The notes under the pieces are model-generated. The model did not search any database. It saw only the letters and a program-made list of their open reading frames with translations, and was not told where the DNA came from. Made by a program: the position numbers and the translations under genes. Positions 35,167 through 46,899 of a DNA stretch of 64,000 nt are shown here, in pieces. Location: the NCBI GenBank assembly GCA_004352715.1, contig SCFE01000072.1, positions 893,652-957,651 on the forward strand, written 5' to 3'. How positions within the stretch are numbered: the stretch's first letter is position 1; each line of letters opens with the position of its first letter. The stretch is from Hofstenia miamia. Lineage: Eukaryota; Xenacoelomorpha; Acoela.

Positions 35167-35172
35167 TATATT
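35101..35172. repeat. Long (TA)n microsatellite
   Basis: About 70 bp of nearly pure TA immediately right of the MITE at 34815-35086. Confidence 0.95.
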
Positions 35173-35673
35173 ATAACACATGGGTGGTTATAAAATCACG
35201 CAGTCTTGAAATGCTATATTCTGTGATGTCATAAGCAAAAATGCAAATGACTTTAATTTGGATTTGCAAACGCATAGTAAATTACATTCATATTGTTATT
35301 ATAAAAGTTTAATTCATCGATACAAAGTCGTGGTATGTTTTCCTCAATATGAAAACAACACCTTCCTTGCATACCAAAATGTAACTGCGTATGTAGGCTT
35401 CACATTTTACTGTCAGTGGAGATCGTTACATTTAAATGTTAAGGGAAAATCTCATTCCAAACTTCCGGGGAAACGAATTCTGAGCAAAATTACATTTCGA
35501 AAAGTGGTGATGCACTGCTTTAAAAAATTTTGAAAGTTTTTCTAATTGATAAATTTGGGAGTACAAAATCAGTATCCATTATCAGCAACGATGTCTAACA
35601 CATTGACCAGAAGTATTACCGTTAGATTTCTGGGTGTGGAGAAACTAAACCATCGTATGTATACGTTTATAGA

Positions 35674-35910
35674 CAGGGGCGTATCCAGGAATTTCTGACG
35701 GGGGGACATCATTGTTATTCTCTAATACGGGGCGAAATCCCGCAAAAATTTTTGAAAATATTGAGAAAATAGACCCTTAAAATGCATTTCACGATCCTAG
35801 ATTTTTAATTTTTCAATTTTTTATGAAAAATTTTTTGATTTATCCAGCCAAAATTAAATTTGGAAACTTGACGGGGGGGACATTCCACCATCCCCCCTTT
35901 TACGCCACTG
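35674..35910. mobile_element. hAT-type MITE with 8 bp target duplication
   Basis: It starts CAGGGGCGTATCC and ends ACGCCACTG, whose inverse is CAGTGGCGTA, a common hAT terminus. Flanks are TTTATAGA (35666-35673) and TTCATAGA (35911-35918), 7 of 8 identical. GGGGGGACAT blocks occur near both ends (35700 and 35874). There is no transposase. Confidence 0.85.
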
Positions 35911-36090
35911 TTCATAGACTGCGGAGTGTAGATGGACTGATAGAAATTATGGCAGCAGAGGAATTGGAGAGGAAAATGCCCACCACTTACTTCATTGTTT
36001 AAGATGTGAAGGTGGTGTTTTGAACACATCTTATTACCTTATTACATATAAAATTCTAGTGATTATGTGCATTAGATCAACATTCCTTAA

Positions 36091-38106
36091 CAGGGGGATA
36101 TTTAGAATTTCAGCGAGGGGGGCAAAAGTAAAGTAGGAAACGTTTTGTTAGAAAATCATTTTATGATTTTCAAAATCTTATTAAGATGGTAAACATTAAG
36201 CAAAAATCATTTTAAACTCATTCTAAACATTAAAAAAGAATTAAAGATTTCAAAAATTAAACAAAACCAGTCTGCGGTTATTCTTAGGAAATTCTTAAAT
36301 AACGTCATCGTAGTTCACACATAAATAAATGTGCAAGTCCGTATAATCTGGCTTTGGTCATAGTGGACGGCAAATAGTTTTTCAGGTGCTTAAGTGCACT
36401 AAAAGAGCGCTCACCGTTTGCTGTAGTTACCGGTATTGTTGCAAATATCCTAAACAGGATGACAAGGTTCAGGTATGTTCCCAAATCTTTAGTGACCTGA
36501 ATGGCAACCAAAACCTTCTCGGGTTTCTCGTCCTGCTGTCTTGACCAGTATGACTTCAAGCGAAGAAACTCCGCGCTAAGAGAAGTTATATTTCTGTCAT
36601 CAGGTAGGAATGTCATGTGCATACTGGCAGCCCTAATCACTTCCTCAAGGTCAGCCTTTCCGCAGTACATTGGTAGGAGTACACTAAGACTGCATGCACG
36701 ATTATTGAATTGTTCTGCAAGCTGTCAATTCATGTCTCCAAAAATGGAAGAAATACTGCTCGCCAGAAAAATTCCGTGGAATTCTCTGCTGGAACATTAT
36801 TCCTGTGGATCTGTCGTCCTGCCATACGTGGAGTCGTGATATCTTCTTTGTTGACATTTGTCGCTCATAAAAATGCGCTATGGAAGATCTGATTATCATT
36901 CCGGAATTGTTGTAAGACTTCTATGCAGTCTTTCACAGATTCCTTAGGCTTATGAATGTCTTGAGATGTTGACTGCAGCTTCACTGAAAGCGGCTTCATC
37001 ACTCCAAGTGAACAACTCCCAGGGACACCAAAAAACTGCCATCAAGGGGGCGTAGAAGTGCTGTAGCTCTTTTACCACATTCATGAGGCCATTTAGAAAT
37101 CTTTTTGAGAGATGTGATAATCGCCGGATAAAGTTGCTTGAAAATAAATACCGCCTCCTGCTTCTCCACCCCTCTTGTAGTACAATGCTTCCTGAGTCTT
37201 GTGTGTGATGACTCAGGACACTTTTCAGTGATGTATCCTTGTAAATTTAGCAGACGCTTGTTTGACCCAGAGAAAAACTCTGCGATATCCTGCTGAAGGG
37301 TAACTGCACTACGAATAGCTGGCACATCAGCTGCCTTGATCAGACAAAGATTCAAAGAATGAACATATGCTGTGTGAATATATGCTGCGACTGGACACTT
37401 TTCCATGATGTGTTTTTGTACACCATTGTGTTGCCCTGACATAGCAGCAGCACCATCATAACTTGACCAACCATGAAATTCAGATCAACGTTTTCAAAAT
37501 ATCTAAAAGCTGAGATGCTAATCCAACACCAGTTAGATCAGGAGCGAGTGTAAAAAAAACAAAAAAACGCTCACGAATGGGGAAATCCCGCAGCACATAT
37601 CGCAGACAAACAGTTAATTGCTCCTGCTGCGAAAAATCAGTTGTCTCATCAGCAAGCAAAGAAAAGAATCTGACTTCATTCACTTCATGGGATAATCGAT
37701 TGTTCCATTACTGTGGAAACAGCACTGATAGTAGCATTCTGTGCAACAGATGATACATAACAAGAATTTTTGCCACAAGTCTGGAGATGTATCATTGCAC
37801 AAAACCATGAGTTGAAGAGTAGCTCGTGAATTGCCTTGATCGTAGTTAATTGAATGTTCATCACTTGGTATTTGTAGTTCGCCAGCGTCTCGATGGCCAT
37901 GTAATGGCAAGCATAAACGGCAGTGAAATTCGACTGCCGAATGATTCGCTTCAGAATGGCACAATTTTGATTTCTTTCTTTGGCCGCAATGGTATTCAGC
38001 TGAAACACTAGTTCCATGCTTCATCATCTCTCTGAATATATTTCCCATTTTTACACAGTCCTCGTGGAAGGCTGTTGACAAATGTGAAGTCAAATAGCCA
38101 TCTCGA
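36091..38106 (-). mobile_element. hAT transposon, truncated at its transposase 5' side
   Basis: A terminus-like sequence CAGGGGGATATTTAGAATTT followed by CAGCGAGGGGGGC begins at 36091. The transposase lies inside on the minus strand from about 38060 to 36305. At 38106/38107 the sequence switches to another terminus-like start (CACTAGCGTAGCCAGGATTT then a long G run) pointing right, so the far end of this element has been lost or interrupted there. Only one end of each element is visible. Confidence 0.65.
36305..38060 (-). pseudogene. hAT transposase (DUF4371 / ZMYM1-like), few lesions
   Basis: Successive minus-strand frames cover most of a hAT transposase. HLSTAFHEDC is probably the end of an N-terminal TTF-type zinc finger. 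CLPLHGHRDAGE (about 37900) is the DUF4371 start. FFSLLADETTDFSQQEQLTV (37665) contains the catalytic D-E-T-T-D block. SYDGAAAMSGQHNGVQ (37445) is another catalytic block. AYVHSLNLCLIK follows, and PVTTANGERSFSALKHLKNY (36430) is the C-terminal dimerisation domain, ending at 36305. At least three frame breaks occur (near 37990, 37680 and 37480, and between 36999 and 36670), so it is not functional. Domain preservation is much better than in the other hAT relic at 4050, so this insertion is younger. Confidence 0.85.
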
Positions 38107-40049
38107 CCACTAGCGTAGCCAGGATTTGCGTTCGGGGGGGGGACCATAATTTGTTATATTTCAATATAATTTATCATTATGATCATATATCCTGTAATCT
38201 TAACCATATACTTTGTTTATGATTTCGTAGTTTGAATTCGTTTAATTTAAAATATAAAATTTGAAATTTCATCCATACTAATTCGATTTTTAAGTACATG
38301 TTTGAAAAGAATTCCAGAATGGAACGATTGCGCTTCGTACTAAAAAGAAACAAATAATAGTATGAGTTACAATCGTAAATAATATGGATTACTATTACAA
38401 AGCATTTTTTATGTACTATATATAATCGTAATGCATATATTGATAAAATATTCAGCATGAAATATGTTCGCCGGACATTATTCATAATATACGATTTATA
38501 CAGGACCCGCTTGGGCTTTGGTAATGGCTTAAAGGGCCCGGCCTTGAAATCACGGCCATGCTACATCTCTTACTTGCTTTGATCATTACATTTGTTACAG
38601 AAGAAATGCGTTAAACTTAGAGGTTGAAACTTCTAACCAACTGTGCGAATGAATAAATATGAAATTTGTATCGTGTCAAAACAATATTTTAGAAAATTCA
38701 TGGGGTGACGTGGATAAAACCGCCATACACTGATTCTAAAATGTAAGCTCTAAACTGCATCTGATTATAAACGCATATACTATATGCGTAGATAAGGCAG
38801 TGGCGTTTCTATATCGGGCTAAGTAGAGTAATTTCATCTTATTTTGCCGTGGGCCCTAATAATAGAAATTTTGCGAGTTTCTTTCAGATCATTGTCCTGT
38901 TCGAAATGTCAGTTTATATTTAGTGCACAATGCAAATTATATACAGAAAAGAACGAATTTAATGTTATGGCCTCAACTATTCGATAAAAACATGATTAGT
39001 GATCTACTAAGAGTAGCGTTTTCATTTTTGTTGTTGATGAATCTCGTGATGTCCAAATAAAGTGCAACTACAAAATCTTATTGCTTTGTGCATGGATTAA
39101 TTATTCACTAATAACTGCCAATGAACTAGATGTTAAATCTCTTTAGAATACATTAGGGAAAGTTTATGTGAATTTCTAGGTCGATACATTTATTGGTGCA
39201 ATACATGATTTTAAAATGAGGAAGCACTGGGATAGTGCAATTTGAATAAATTTTTGTATGAGCATTATTTAACTAACTTTGGCCAATGCTTTTTCGAATA
39301 TTGCTGCATGAAGTAAAATGATTTTGGAAGAACTAGTTCGAGTGTCCCACTTACATGAGGGCTTGAGAATAAAAAATCAACAGAAACAAATGAGTTAACT
39401 CTATTTCGGCTGGACATTTTTTTCATTTTTCAAACCGAGGGGTGCTTCAAAACCACCCCTAATAAAATCAATCCTACTCATCAGCAAACAGTGCAATTTA
39501 GCAGGAATATAGATTACATATGACTGAATACTATGATAACAAAAAATAGATATTCTGGTAGTCTCAAGTCAATAGGCGCTTACCTAAGCAAATTGACTGC
39601 AATGCCAAAATATTTGAAAAATGTGTTCCAAGAACAAGAACACAACAACGCTAGTTTCTAGCAAGGTGGTGGTCCATGATAAACTGAACACATTGAGAAA
39701 GTAAATAAAAATACTGTCATTTTTAGAAATATACATGTTTAACTAGAAACATAATGAATGTATGATTTCTATTTTTAGACATTTGTCGTGCTAGCTATAT
39801 CTTAGGAAAAGTAGAAAAATATCAAGGTTAAATATTTTTTTCCAAGTTTGATATATATGTATATAGCAGAATTCATCAAGGTATACTTCCTCAGCACCTC
39901 TATCGAGGTAAGACTAAAGTATTTATCAAATAATAGCTGGCCACTCAGATATGATTTTATCAAAAATCGTACTACAGATTTCGATTGCAATTACTATAAA
40001 GCTAAAACATTTAGCTGAACAGTGTGGTAAAAACGGTTCAACTGGCGAA

Positions 40050-40887
40050 GGCATATATATGCAAGGTTGACTGATGATGATGACTTAATTTTAAAGGCAT
40101 ATATGCAGGGTTGAATGATGAAGACGACTTAATTTTAAAGGCATATATGCAAGGTTGAATGATGAAGATGACTTAATTTTAAAGGCATATATGCAGGGTT
40201 GAATGATGAAGACGACTTAATTTTAAAGGCATATATGCAAGGTTGAATGATGAAGATGACTTAATTTTAAAGGCATATATGCAGGGTTGAATGATGAAGA
40301 CGACTTAATTTTAAAGGCATATATGCAAGGTTGAATGATGAAGATGACTTAATTTTAAAGGCATATATGCAGGGTTGAATGATGAAGACGACTTAATTTT
40401 AAAGGCATATATGCAAGGTTGAATGATGAAGATGACTTAATTTTAAAGGCATATATGCAGGGTTGAATGATGAAGACGACTTAATTTTAAAGGCATATAT
40501 GCAAGGTTGAATGATGAAGATGACTTAATTTTAAAGGCATATATGCAGGGTTGAATGATGAAGACGACTTAATTTTAAAGGCATATATGCAAGGTTGAAT
40601 GATGAAGATGACTTAATTTTAAAGGCATATATGCAGGGTTGAATGATGAAGACGACTTAATTTTAAAGGCATATATGCAAGGTTGAATGATGAAGATGAC
40701 TTAATTTTAAAGGCATATATGCAGGGTTGAATGATGAAGACGACTTAATTTTAAAGGCATATATGCAAGGTTGAATGATGAAGATGACTTAATTTTAAAG
40801 GCATATATGCAGGGTTGAATGATGAAGACGACTTAATTTTAAAGGCATATATGCAAGGTTGAATGATGATGATGACTTAATTTTAAA
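40050..40887 (+). repeat. 44 bp minisatellite with 88 bp dimeric higher-order unit
   Basis: Nineteen units: one 46 bp edge unit (40050-40095) and eighteen 44 bp units (40096-40887). Two variants alternate strictly, one with GCAGGG...GAAGACGAC and one with GCAAGG...GAAGATGAC, so the true repeat is an 88 bp dimer. Each unit contains the palindrome GCATATATGC. The first and last units share the variant GATGATGATGAC. No open frame spans the array. Confidence 0.95.
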
Positions 40888-43450
40888 ACTTGTATTTCCT
40901 AAAACACAACAAGGTTTTCAGAATTGATTTTCATTGTTCGCAAAAATTTCTAGAATTTTGCCAACAGAGTGTTTCACAGAAAAAAGGCACTTAAAACTTT
41001 ATTCATCAATTGCAAATTTGAATTTTCCATATTGATATCGACAAAATATTGAATTTTTTCAATTAATCACATTTTTCAATAAATATGAATCATGGGATTA
41101 ACTATCCCTACAAGTGGTTGTATATTTAAAGGAATTTGAAATAGATAATATTATTGTTAAATTCATTATAGGTCTGATCGGTTACGCTAGTTTTAGCAAT
41201 GCTACATGCCTGTTATATTGAAACTAGTTTTCGTACCTTTGGGAACCCCAACTGTTGCATATGTATCCTCAAATACTCGTAGTTACTATAACAAATGCTC
41301 GAACATTATTTAGTTTTTTCAAAATTCAAGCCCAGTTGTTGACAGCAAATTTTATAGATGAACGAAGACTCAATTTTTCTATTTACATTAATTTTGGATC
41401 AGTCATAAACTCAGGTAGCACTAGCAGTAGTAGATTCGGCCCAAATTCTAATCGGACTAAACCATATCGCAGCCTTTATTTATAATTTCTGCACCACTTA
41501 TGCAGCTTACGCTTGCGCTTGTCAATGCAATGTTATGCATGCTTCATTCTCCCTTGCATTTGATGCAGTACACAAAATTAATAAAACTATCTATTTAAAT
41601 GAAAACCGTAGCATTTGCTTGAATTATTATTTGGATTAATTTTATAAAAAGTATAAATTTGCATTACTATAATTGAACATTATACTTTAATCGATTGTCA
41701 TATATTATTTGAGTGAAAGGCTGTTATTAATTTATCGTGTTTTGCATGCTATTTCCAAGGTCAACGTTACTTTCAACGTAGTAATTGAAGAGTTTGTTAA
41801 CACTGCACTTCATTATACTCACTTATTAATCATTTATAGAAACTTTTCGTTTTTTTGGAAAGAGAAATCCTTCACTACACAAATTTATGCTTGTAAAAAA
41901 TATTTCCCCCTGAAAATAGTTAAAATCCTCCTTTCCAATTAGTAGGCTAACTTTCAATTTGTAACTTCGTTAGGTAGACTCATTTTTCTTTGTTATTGCT
42001 TCATGTCTGACTAAATTTCAAAATACCTGAAAAAGTTGCTGACCAAATTTGGAAAGAAGAGCATAGCATCATAGTCATCATATCAATGGTAGCTTGAAAA
42101 AAATCACTTCCTATTAGCATTGACAAATTTTTGTTTCAAATATAACGTCATTTACATAGATACATTTAATTCAAATCTTAAAACTATTGGTGGAAAAAAT
42201 TTGCTATAATTTATATCTAAATATTTTGTATTTACTGCTATTTTCTTAATTTATTAGAAATTTTGTCGTAAATGTATCACATTTAAAATGCAAGGGGAGC
42301 GGACTAATCGAGCCACTGCATGCTCCGCCTCTTTAGTAAAATTCAGTGAAATCCTTACCCTCTCCTGTTTTGTTTGTAGACAAAAATGTGGTTGCAAATA
42401 AGTTGATATGCAAACTATAGCTAACTTGAACCCAATAAAGCTTACAAATTTTCTAAAAAAAAAAAATATAATTTAATAATTTCACATAAATATTCATATT
42501 TGTTTTAACCAAAACAAGATACCTCACCGATGTCATATTGTTAAACTTTCAGAAAGTTTAGAGGCTCGTTTGGTTTTGTGATTTAATTGGATTTTTTCAA
42601 AATGCTCCTCAGTAATTCAACATCTTTTGTTAAAATCTTTGTGGATTCAAACAAATGAAAACGGCTTTCTAATAATACAAGTAACTGTCCATTGGTATAC
42701 AGCTACGTTTTTAAATATTAATCGCATATATAAACTCTTTCAGTAGCTCCATTTTGCTTATGCGCTCACATTCATCAAATTTTGCTTTTAGTACATTAAA
42801 GCTCATTGAATTACATGCTTTACTAAGATTGAGCAAAATGGCTCCAGTAGTGCTGAATGCAATTTTTAAACATTTCAATGCATGGTTTGCTCACATTTTT
42901 CAAAAATTGTAGAGAATGAATACCTAATTTGTCGATAGATTCATTTATTTGAATGATCACATTTTTTTCACAGATTGTTGGATCGGGTTTTCCTCAAGCT
43001 TGCCTCCTATACGATATGTTATTCTTGATTTGCACAAATAAGCTCACTGCTATATCAAGAAAATGTTTACTGCTAAAAGACATTGATGATACCACTTTAT
43101 AACGTATGCGATATCTATTATTTCTGAAAGCCAAGCCGAGGTCAATCACTGTTAATCTGGGCAAGAGAAAACCACAACTAAGTCAACATTAAACAATGCA
43201 ATGAAATGACCATTGATTTTTTAGTGACAAACAGTGCTTGGTTACCTTGTAACTTAGGAGCGTCTGTTTTTACGCAAAATAAGGAAGTGTAACCAGCGCT
43301 TTCACGGAGTATATTGATGTAGCCCAATAACGTGTATTCAGAACTGTCTTTCATGTACCCTTTCAAGGGTCCTGAGCCCTACAAACGAGTGAAAATAGTA
43401 TTGAGATGTTAGATGTCCTTTGTCCTTGCAGGGGTGGTGATTGAGGATAG

Positions 43451-43790
43451 TGCAGGGGGACGTGTCCCCCTTTGATGTGGAAAAGAAGTCCAATGTCCCC
43501 CTGTACGCCAATAGAAAAATTTCTAATTTTTAAACAAATATCGATATTCAATAATTAAAGAAACTAAATTTTGGCACCAGTTCTGGCTAAAAAGCTTGTA
43601 TCTATCCAACAAATTTTGACATTGGGGACGTGTCCCCCTTTGATGTGGAAAAGAAGTCCAATATCCCCCTGTACGCCAATAGAAAAATTTCTAATTTTTA
43701 AGCAAATTTCGATATTCAATAATTAAAGAAACTAAATTTTGGCACCAGTTCAGGCTAAAAAGCTTGTATCTATCCAACAAATTTTGCACT
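43451..43790. repeat. 168 bp tandem duplication with GGGGGACGTGTCCCCC palindrome
   Basis: GACGTGTCCCCCTTTGATGT occurs at 43459 and again at 43627, with the following sequence repeated at a 168 bp period and few changes (for example AATGTCCCC against AATATCCCC). The first unit starts in a palindromic AGGGGGACGTGTCCCCCT. This is perhaps a tandemly duplicated element end. Confidence 0.85.
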
Positions 43791-44035
43791 ACAAGCTAAA
43801 TACCAAGGACTAGCTTCTACAGAAGCTAACGTAGAATACCAGGAGTGGGCTCTTTACCAAGAACACGGTGAATCTGATTAGTTTTCGGTTTTGTATTTGT
43901 ATTTTTGTTAAAAAATATGTTTTTGTTTTTTATCTTAATTTCAAACATTACGAACTGTTAGAGTTGATTAATTAATTATTAAAGCCTTGAATAAAATTCG
44001 TAAAGTGCGAACTTTCGAACTATATATCTCATAGA

Positions 44036-44434
44036 GGTGTGCGGAACCAGTAATATTTGATTCTGAACCCGAAATATTTTTTTTTGATCAGGAAAAGTTA
44101 ATTTTGGTCCCGGTAGTCATTAGCATTATTAATTTTGCTAGCATATACACATTTTGAATTTTTTAAATTGATAACGAAAATATCCAGCGTAACTAAATAT
44201 AGCAAACTAAAATATGTGGCGGAAGCTTAACACAAAGTAACTAGTGAAATTAATATTAAGAGTATTATTTTTAAGTAAATGGAATGCGTAATGCAAAATA
44301 TACTCGGGTGAGAATCCTTGATATCGTAGAGTATTTGGTACCGGTCCCGGAGTAGTAATTTTGGTCCCGATATCTGGTCCCAGTCCCTGCGGGACCAGAT
44401 ACGAATCCGTATGCAGGGACCGGTTTTGCACACC
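44036..44434. mobile_element. MITE with GGTGTGC ends and GGTCCC repeats
   Basis: The left end GGTGTGCGGAACCAGT and the inverse of the right end GGTGTGCAAAACCGGT match at 13 of 16 positions. GGTCCC or GGGACC words recur at 44106, 44344, 44373, 44387, 44393 and 44416. Self-similar GC words near the ends resemble hAT-type MITEs. No clear 8 bp target duplication. Confidence 0.6.
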
Positions 44435-45487
44435 AATTACAGTAATCCTTTAAAATAAATAGCATTTTAAGCAGTCACCTCCATCATTAAATTTTAATCA
44501 TTGTCGAAAATATACCATTCTAGATAGCTATTCAAACACATGTTAATTCTAGAGCAACATATATATTGGATGCATTAACAGACAACATTTCTCTCAAAAT
44601 TGCCACACAACATCATGTTAGCAGTTATTTTCATTTATCATACTTTGAAACTTTAATAGTAATAATTTGTAAATTCTTTTTGTGAATTTATTTTTGTTAT
44701 ATTCTTTGTGTCCCTTGCCGTCCATTTTGCATTAATATTTGCATAAATTCAATACCGTTTTTACGACATTAGTTCTATAAGAACTATGCCATTCGCTATT
44801 ATCATTAATTGCATTCGGCTTATATTTTTTGATAGAGAAGTTTAAAAGCTCTAATATTTTTCTTAACTCTCAATATTATAAACAATGCACCATAATTTTA
44901 GTAAATATTTGTAATACTAATAATTATTTGAAATTCAGGAGAAATGACTCCAAAATCTGTCGAATTTCTCGAAATTTTATCGCTAATTACGTAGAACGTA
45001 AAACCACAGCGCGATGAGGTATAATGACGAATTATCTCCTGATAGAAATGAGAACTAAATCAATTGGAGTGTATCAAGAAAAGTATGGTTTTGATTATTT
45101 TACAATATATACATTTCTAAACTAAATTCATAGCAATGCATTTATTTTTCTTAGCAGATTGAAATAAATTTTCACCTTGTTTGTACTTAATTGTATTTTT
45201 TGAATTAACCTACAACCTAACAAAAATCAATATTACTAGATTCTGATGCGACTGTTGTGATTGTAATGGCATTTCTACAAACTTTGCATGTCAATATTTT
45301 TTAATCTTCTGAGTGCATTTTTTTAATGACTATGGGATGCCTTTGGCAATAATTTTTTTATTGTTTTCATACCACGAATATTGAGGAAATAATTTCTAAT
45401 GGCCTCTATAAATAGTATTGTGGGATGAGATTTTAATGAAGGAGTCACAAAGTTTTGAATGAAAAACTTCAAAAAATTAGTTAGCAT

Positions 45488-45826
45488 CAGAATTGTCCAC
45501 GAGCCGTAATTTCTAACCTCGGCCCGGCTCGTTGAAATTTTGAGTAAGTTCGTTTCGGCTAGGCTCGCCACATAAAATCTTTAAATGAGGCTCGTTTCAG
45601 GTTGATACTTTTTTAAAAATATTGTGCTCTCAGAATTTTTTCCATTGCTCTTCCTATTATTTAATAAACATTTCTAAAATAAGATTAAAAGAAAGGAATA
45701 TTGATTGAAAAAATAGGAAAAATCTGCACTAAAAATTTGGTTTGCTTAAAAATGGCTCGTTTTGGGCTCGTTGTATATCCAATACTTTGCTCAAGCTCGG
45801 CTCGGCTCGGCTCGTTGACAAGTCTA
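45488..45826. mobile_element. hAT-type MITE, GGCTC-repeat family, copy C
   Basis: A perfect 8 bp duplication GTTAGCAT flanks the element (45480-45487 and 45827-45834). Left end CAGAATTGTCCACGAGCCG and inverse right end TAGACTTGTCAACGAGCCG agree at 16 of 19 positions. GGCTC repeats lie near both ends (CTCGGCTCGGCTCGGCTCG at the right). Sequence is about 339 bp, alignable to copy A at 23846. Confidence 0.9.
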
Positions 45827-46743
45827 GTTAGCATGGTTAATAAATTTATTGATTTATTAATTAGTTTTCGGATCATAATTTTGACTACAATATACATCGA
45901 TAATTATTACTTCCTAGATACTAAATATATTAACAGGCAACAATTTAAATATAGTGCCCTAGACCTTTTTGAAATTCATTTGACGATACAAACTTCGATC
46001 ACAACCTCTATGCCTATCCTATTCTACATTTAGATTTGAAAAATAAATTACTAGATTCCAGCCCCCAATGATGTGAAAAATCACTAAGTTATTCGAATAA
46101 CTAGACCGAGTAATCAATATGGTTATTAGTGGTTGTTGAACTACGGAATACAGAGCTGCTATTAAAAATTATAAAATTAAATTCAAAACACAGAAATAAA
46201 ATATTTTTAGTATTCTGTTCCCCGCAAAGATATTCTCATAATAATATTTAATGAAGTTTAAAAAGTTTCACTCCTAATTCCATTGTAGTGTGCAAGGTTT
46301 TAACTTCAATCATTTCCAAAGTATTTTAAGAATATAGAAATGAGTAATAACTTTGCAAATGCCGTGCGAGACCATCCACTCCACAGGAGAATCCTGGTTA
46401 CGCTTCTATTTTGTGATGCAGTTGAAATCAATATCAGCAATAAAATTGATTGTTTAAGTTTTGCAGATTTTTAACTTTGCGATTGCATGCATAAATAATT
46501 AAAACTAATAACATGCATTGAACAGCTGAAGTATGGGAAAATATGTTATTACCCTTGAATATATTTATGAATCTAGAATCTGTTAAAATGGTTTGTTTTT
46601 CATGAGAATATATGTGCGACTTCAATTCAGAAAATTCAAATTCGCCAAATGAACATTCAAATTCGCTAAATGAAAATTCAAAGCAGGATTATTAATTTCT
46701 TAATGCAGAAATTTAATAATTTAGGGTATTAATTGTAATTACT

Positions 46744-46744
<1 letters not shown>

Positions 46745-46782
<38 letters not shown>
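46745..46782. repeat. (TA)n microsatellite near the block edge
   Basis: About 30 bp of TA; the counterpart is at 58398-58430, differing in length and in its first bases (TTTTATATA against TTTTGCATATA). Confidence 0.9.
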
Positions 46783-46784
<2 letters not shown>

Positions 46785-46899
46785 GGGTTTCATCTTATGA
46801 AAACCACTAAAAACTTATTTATATTTAAATATTAACATAAAGCGTAAACCGTTTTTGAAAATGGGGATAATATAGAGGGTGGGAGGGAAGTGGGGATAG

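Larger units (their letters stand above)
38503..46899. repeat. 8.4 kb near-identical duplicated block, copy 1
   Basis: This block matches 50143-58544 at an offset of 11640 bp, rising to 11646 after a 6 bp insertion in copy 2. Differences noticed are that insertion (AATCAA near 56545), a T/C at 45608/57248, a G/T just before the terminal (TA)n, a G/T in AAAGCG/AAAGCT near 46848, and (TA)n length. Many small open frames inside are identical in both copies and unrecognised, so conservation here reflects recent duplication, not selection. Contents are a minisatellite, a 168 bp tandem pair and two hAT-type MITEs, annotated separately. No gene is recognised. Confidence 0.95.

Noticed and set aside
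39030-39370. Possible hAT-like text (VDESRDVQIKCNYK) in block copy 1
   Set aside because: Too short and no second block could be found; left unannotated.
40050-40887. CRISPR-like regular array
   Set aside because: Units are contiguous 44 bp repeats with no unique spacers, in a eukaryotic context; it is a minisatellite.
41255-45571. Small open frames conserved exactly between 38503-46899 and 50143-58544
   Set aside because: The whole blocks are nearly identical, so conservation of frames carries no evidence of coding function.
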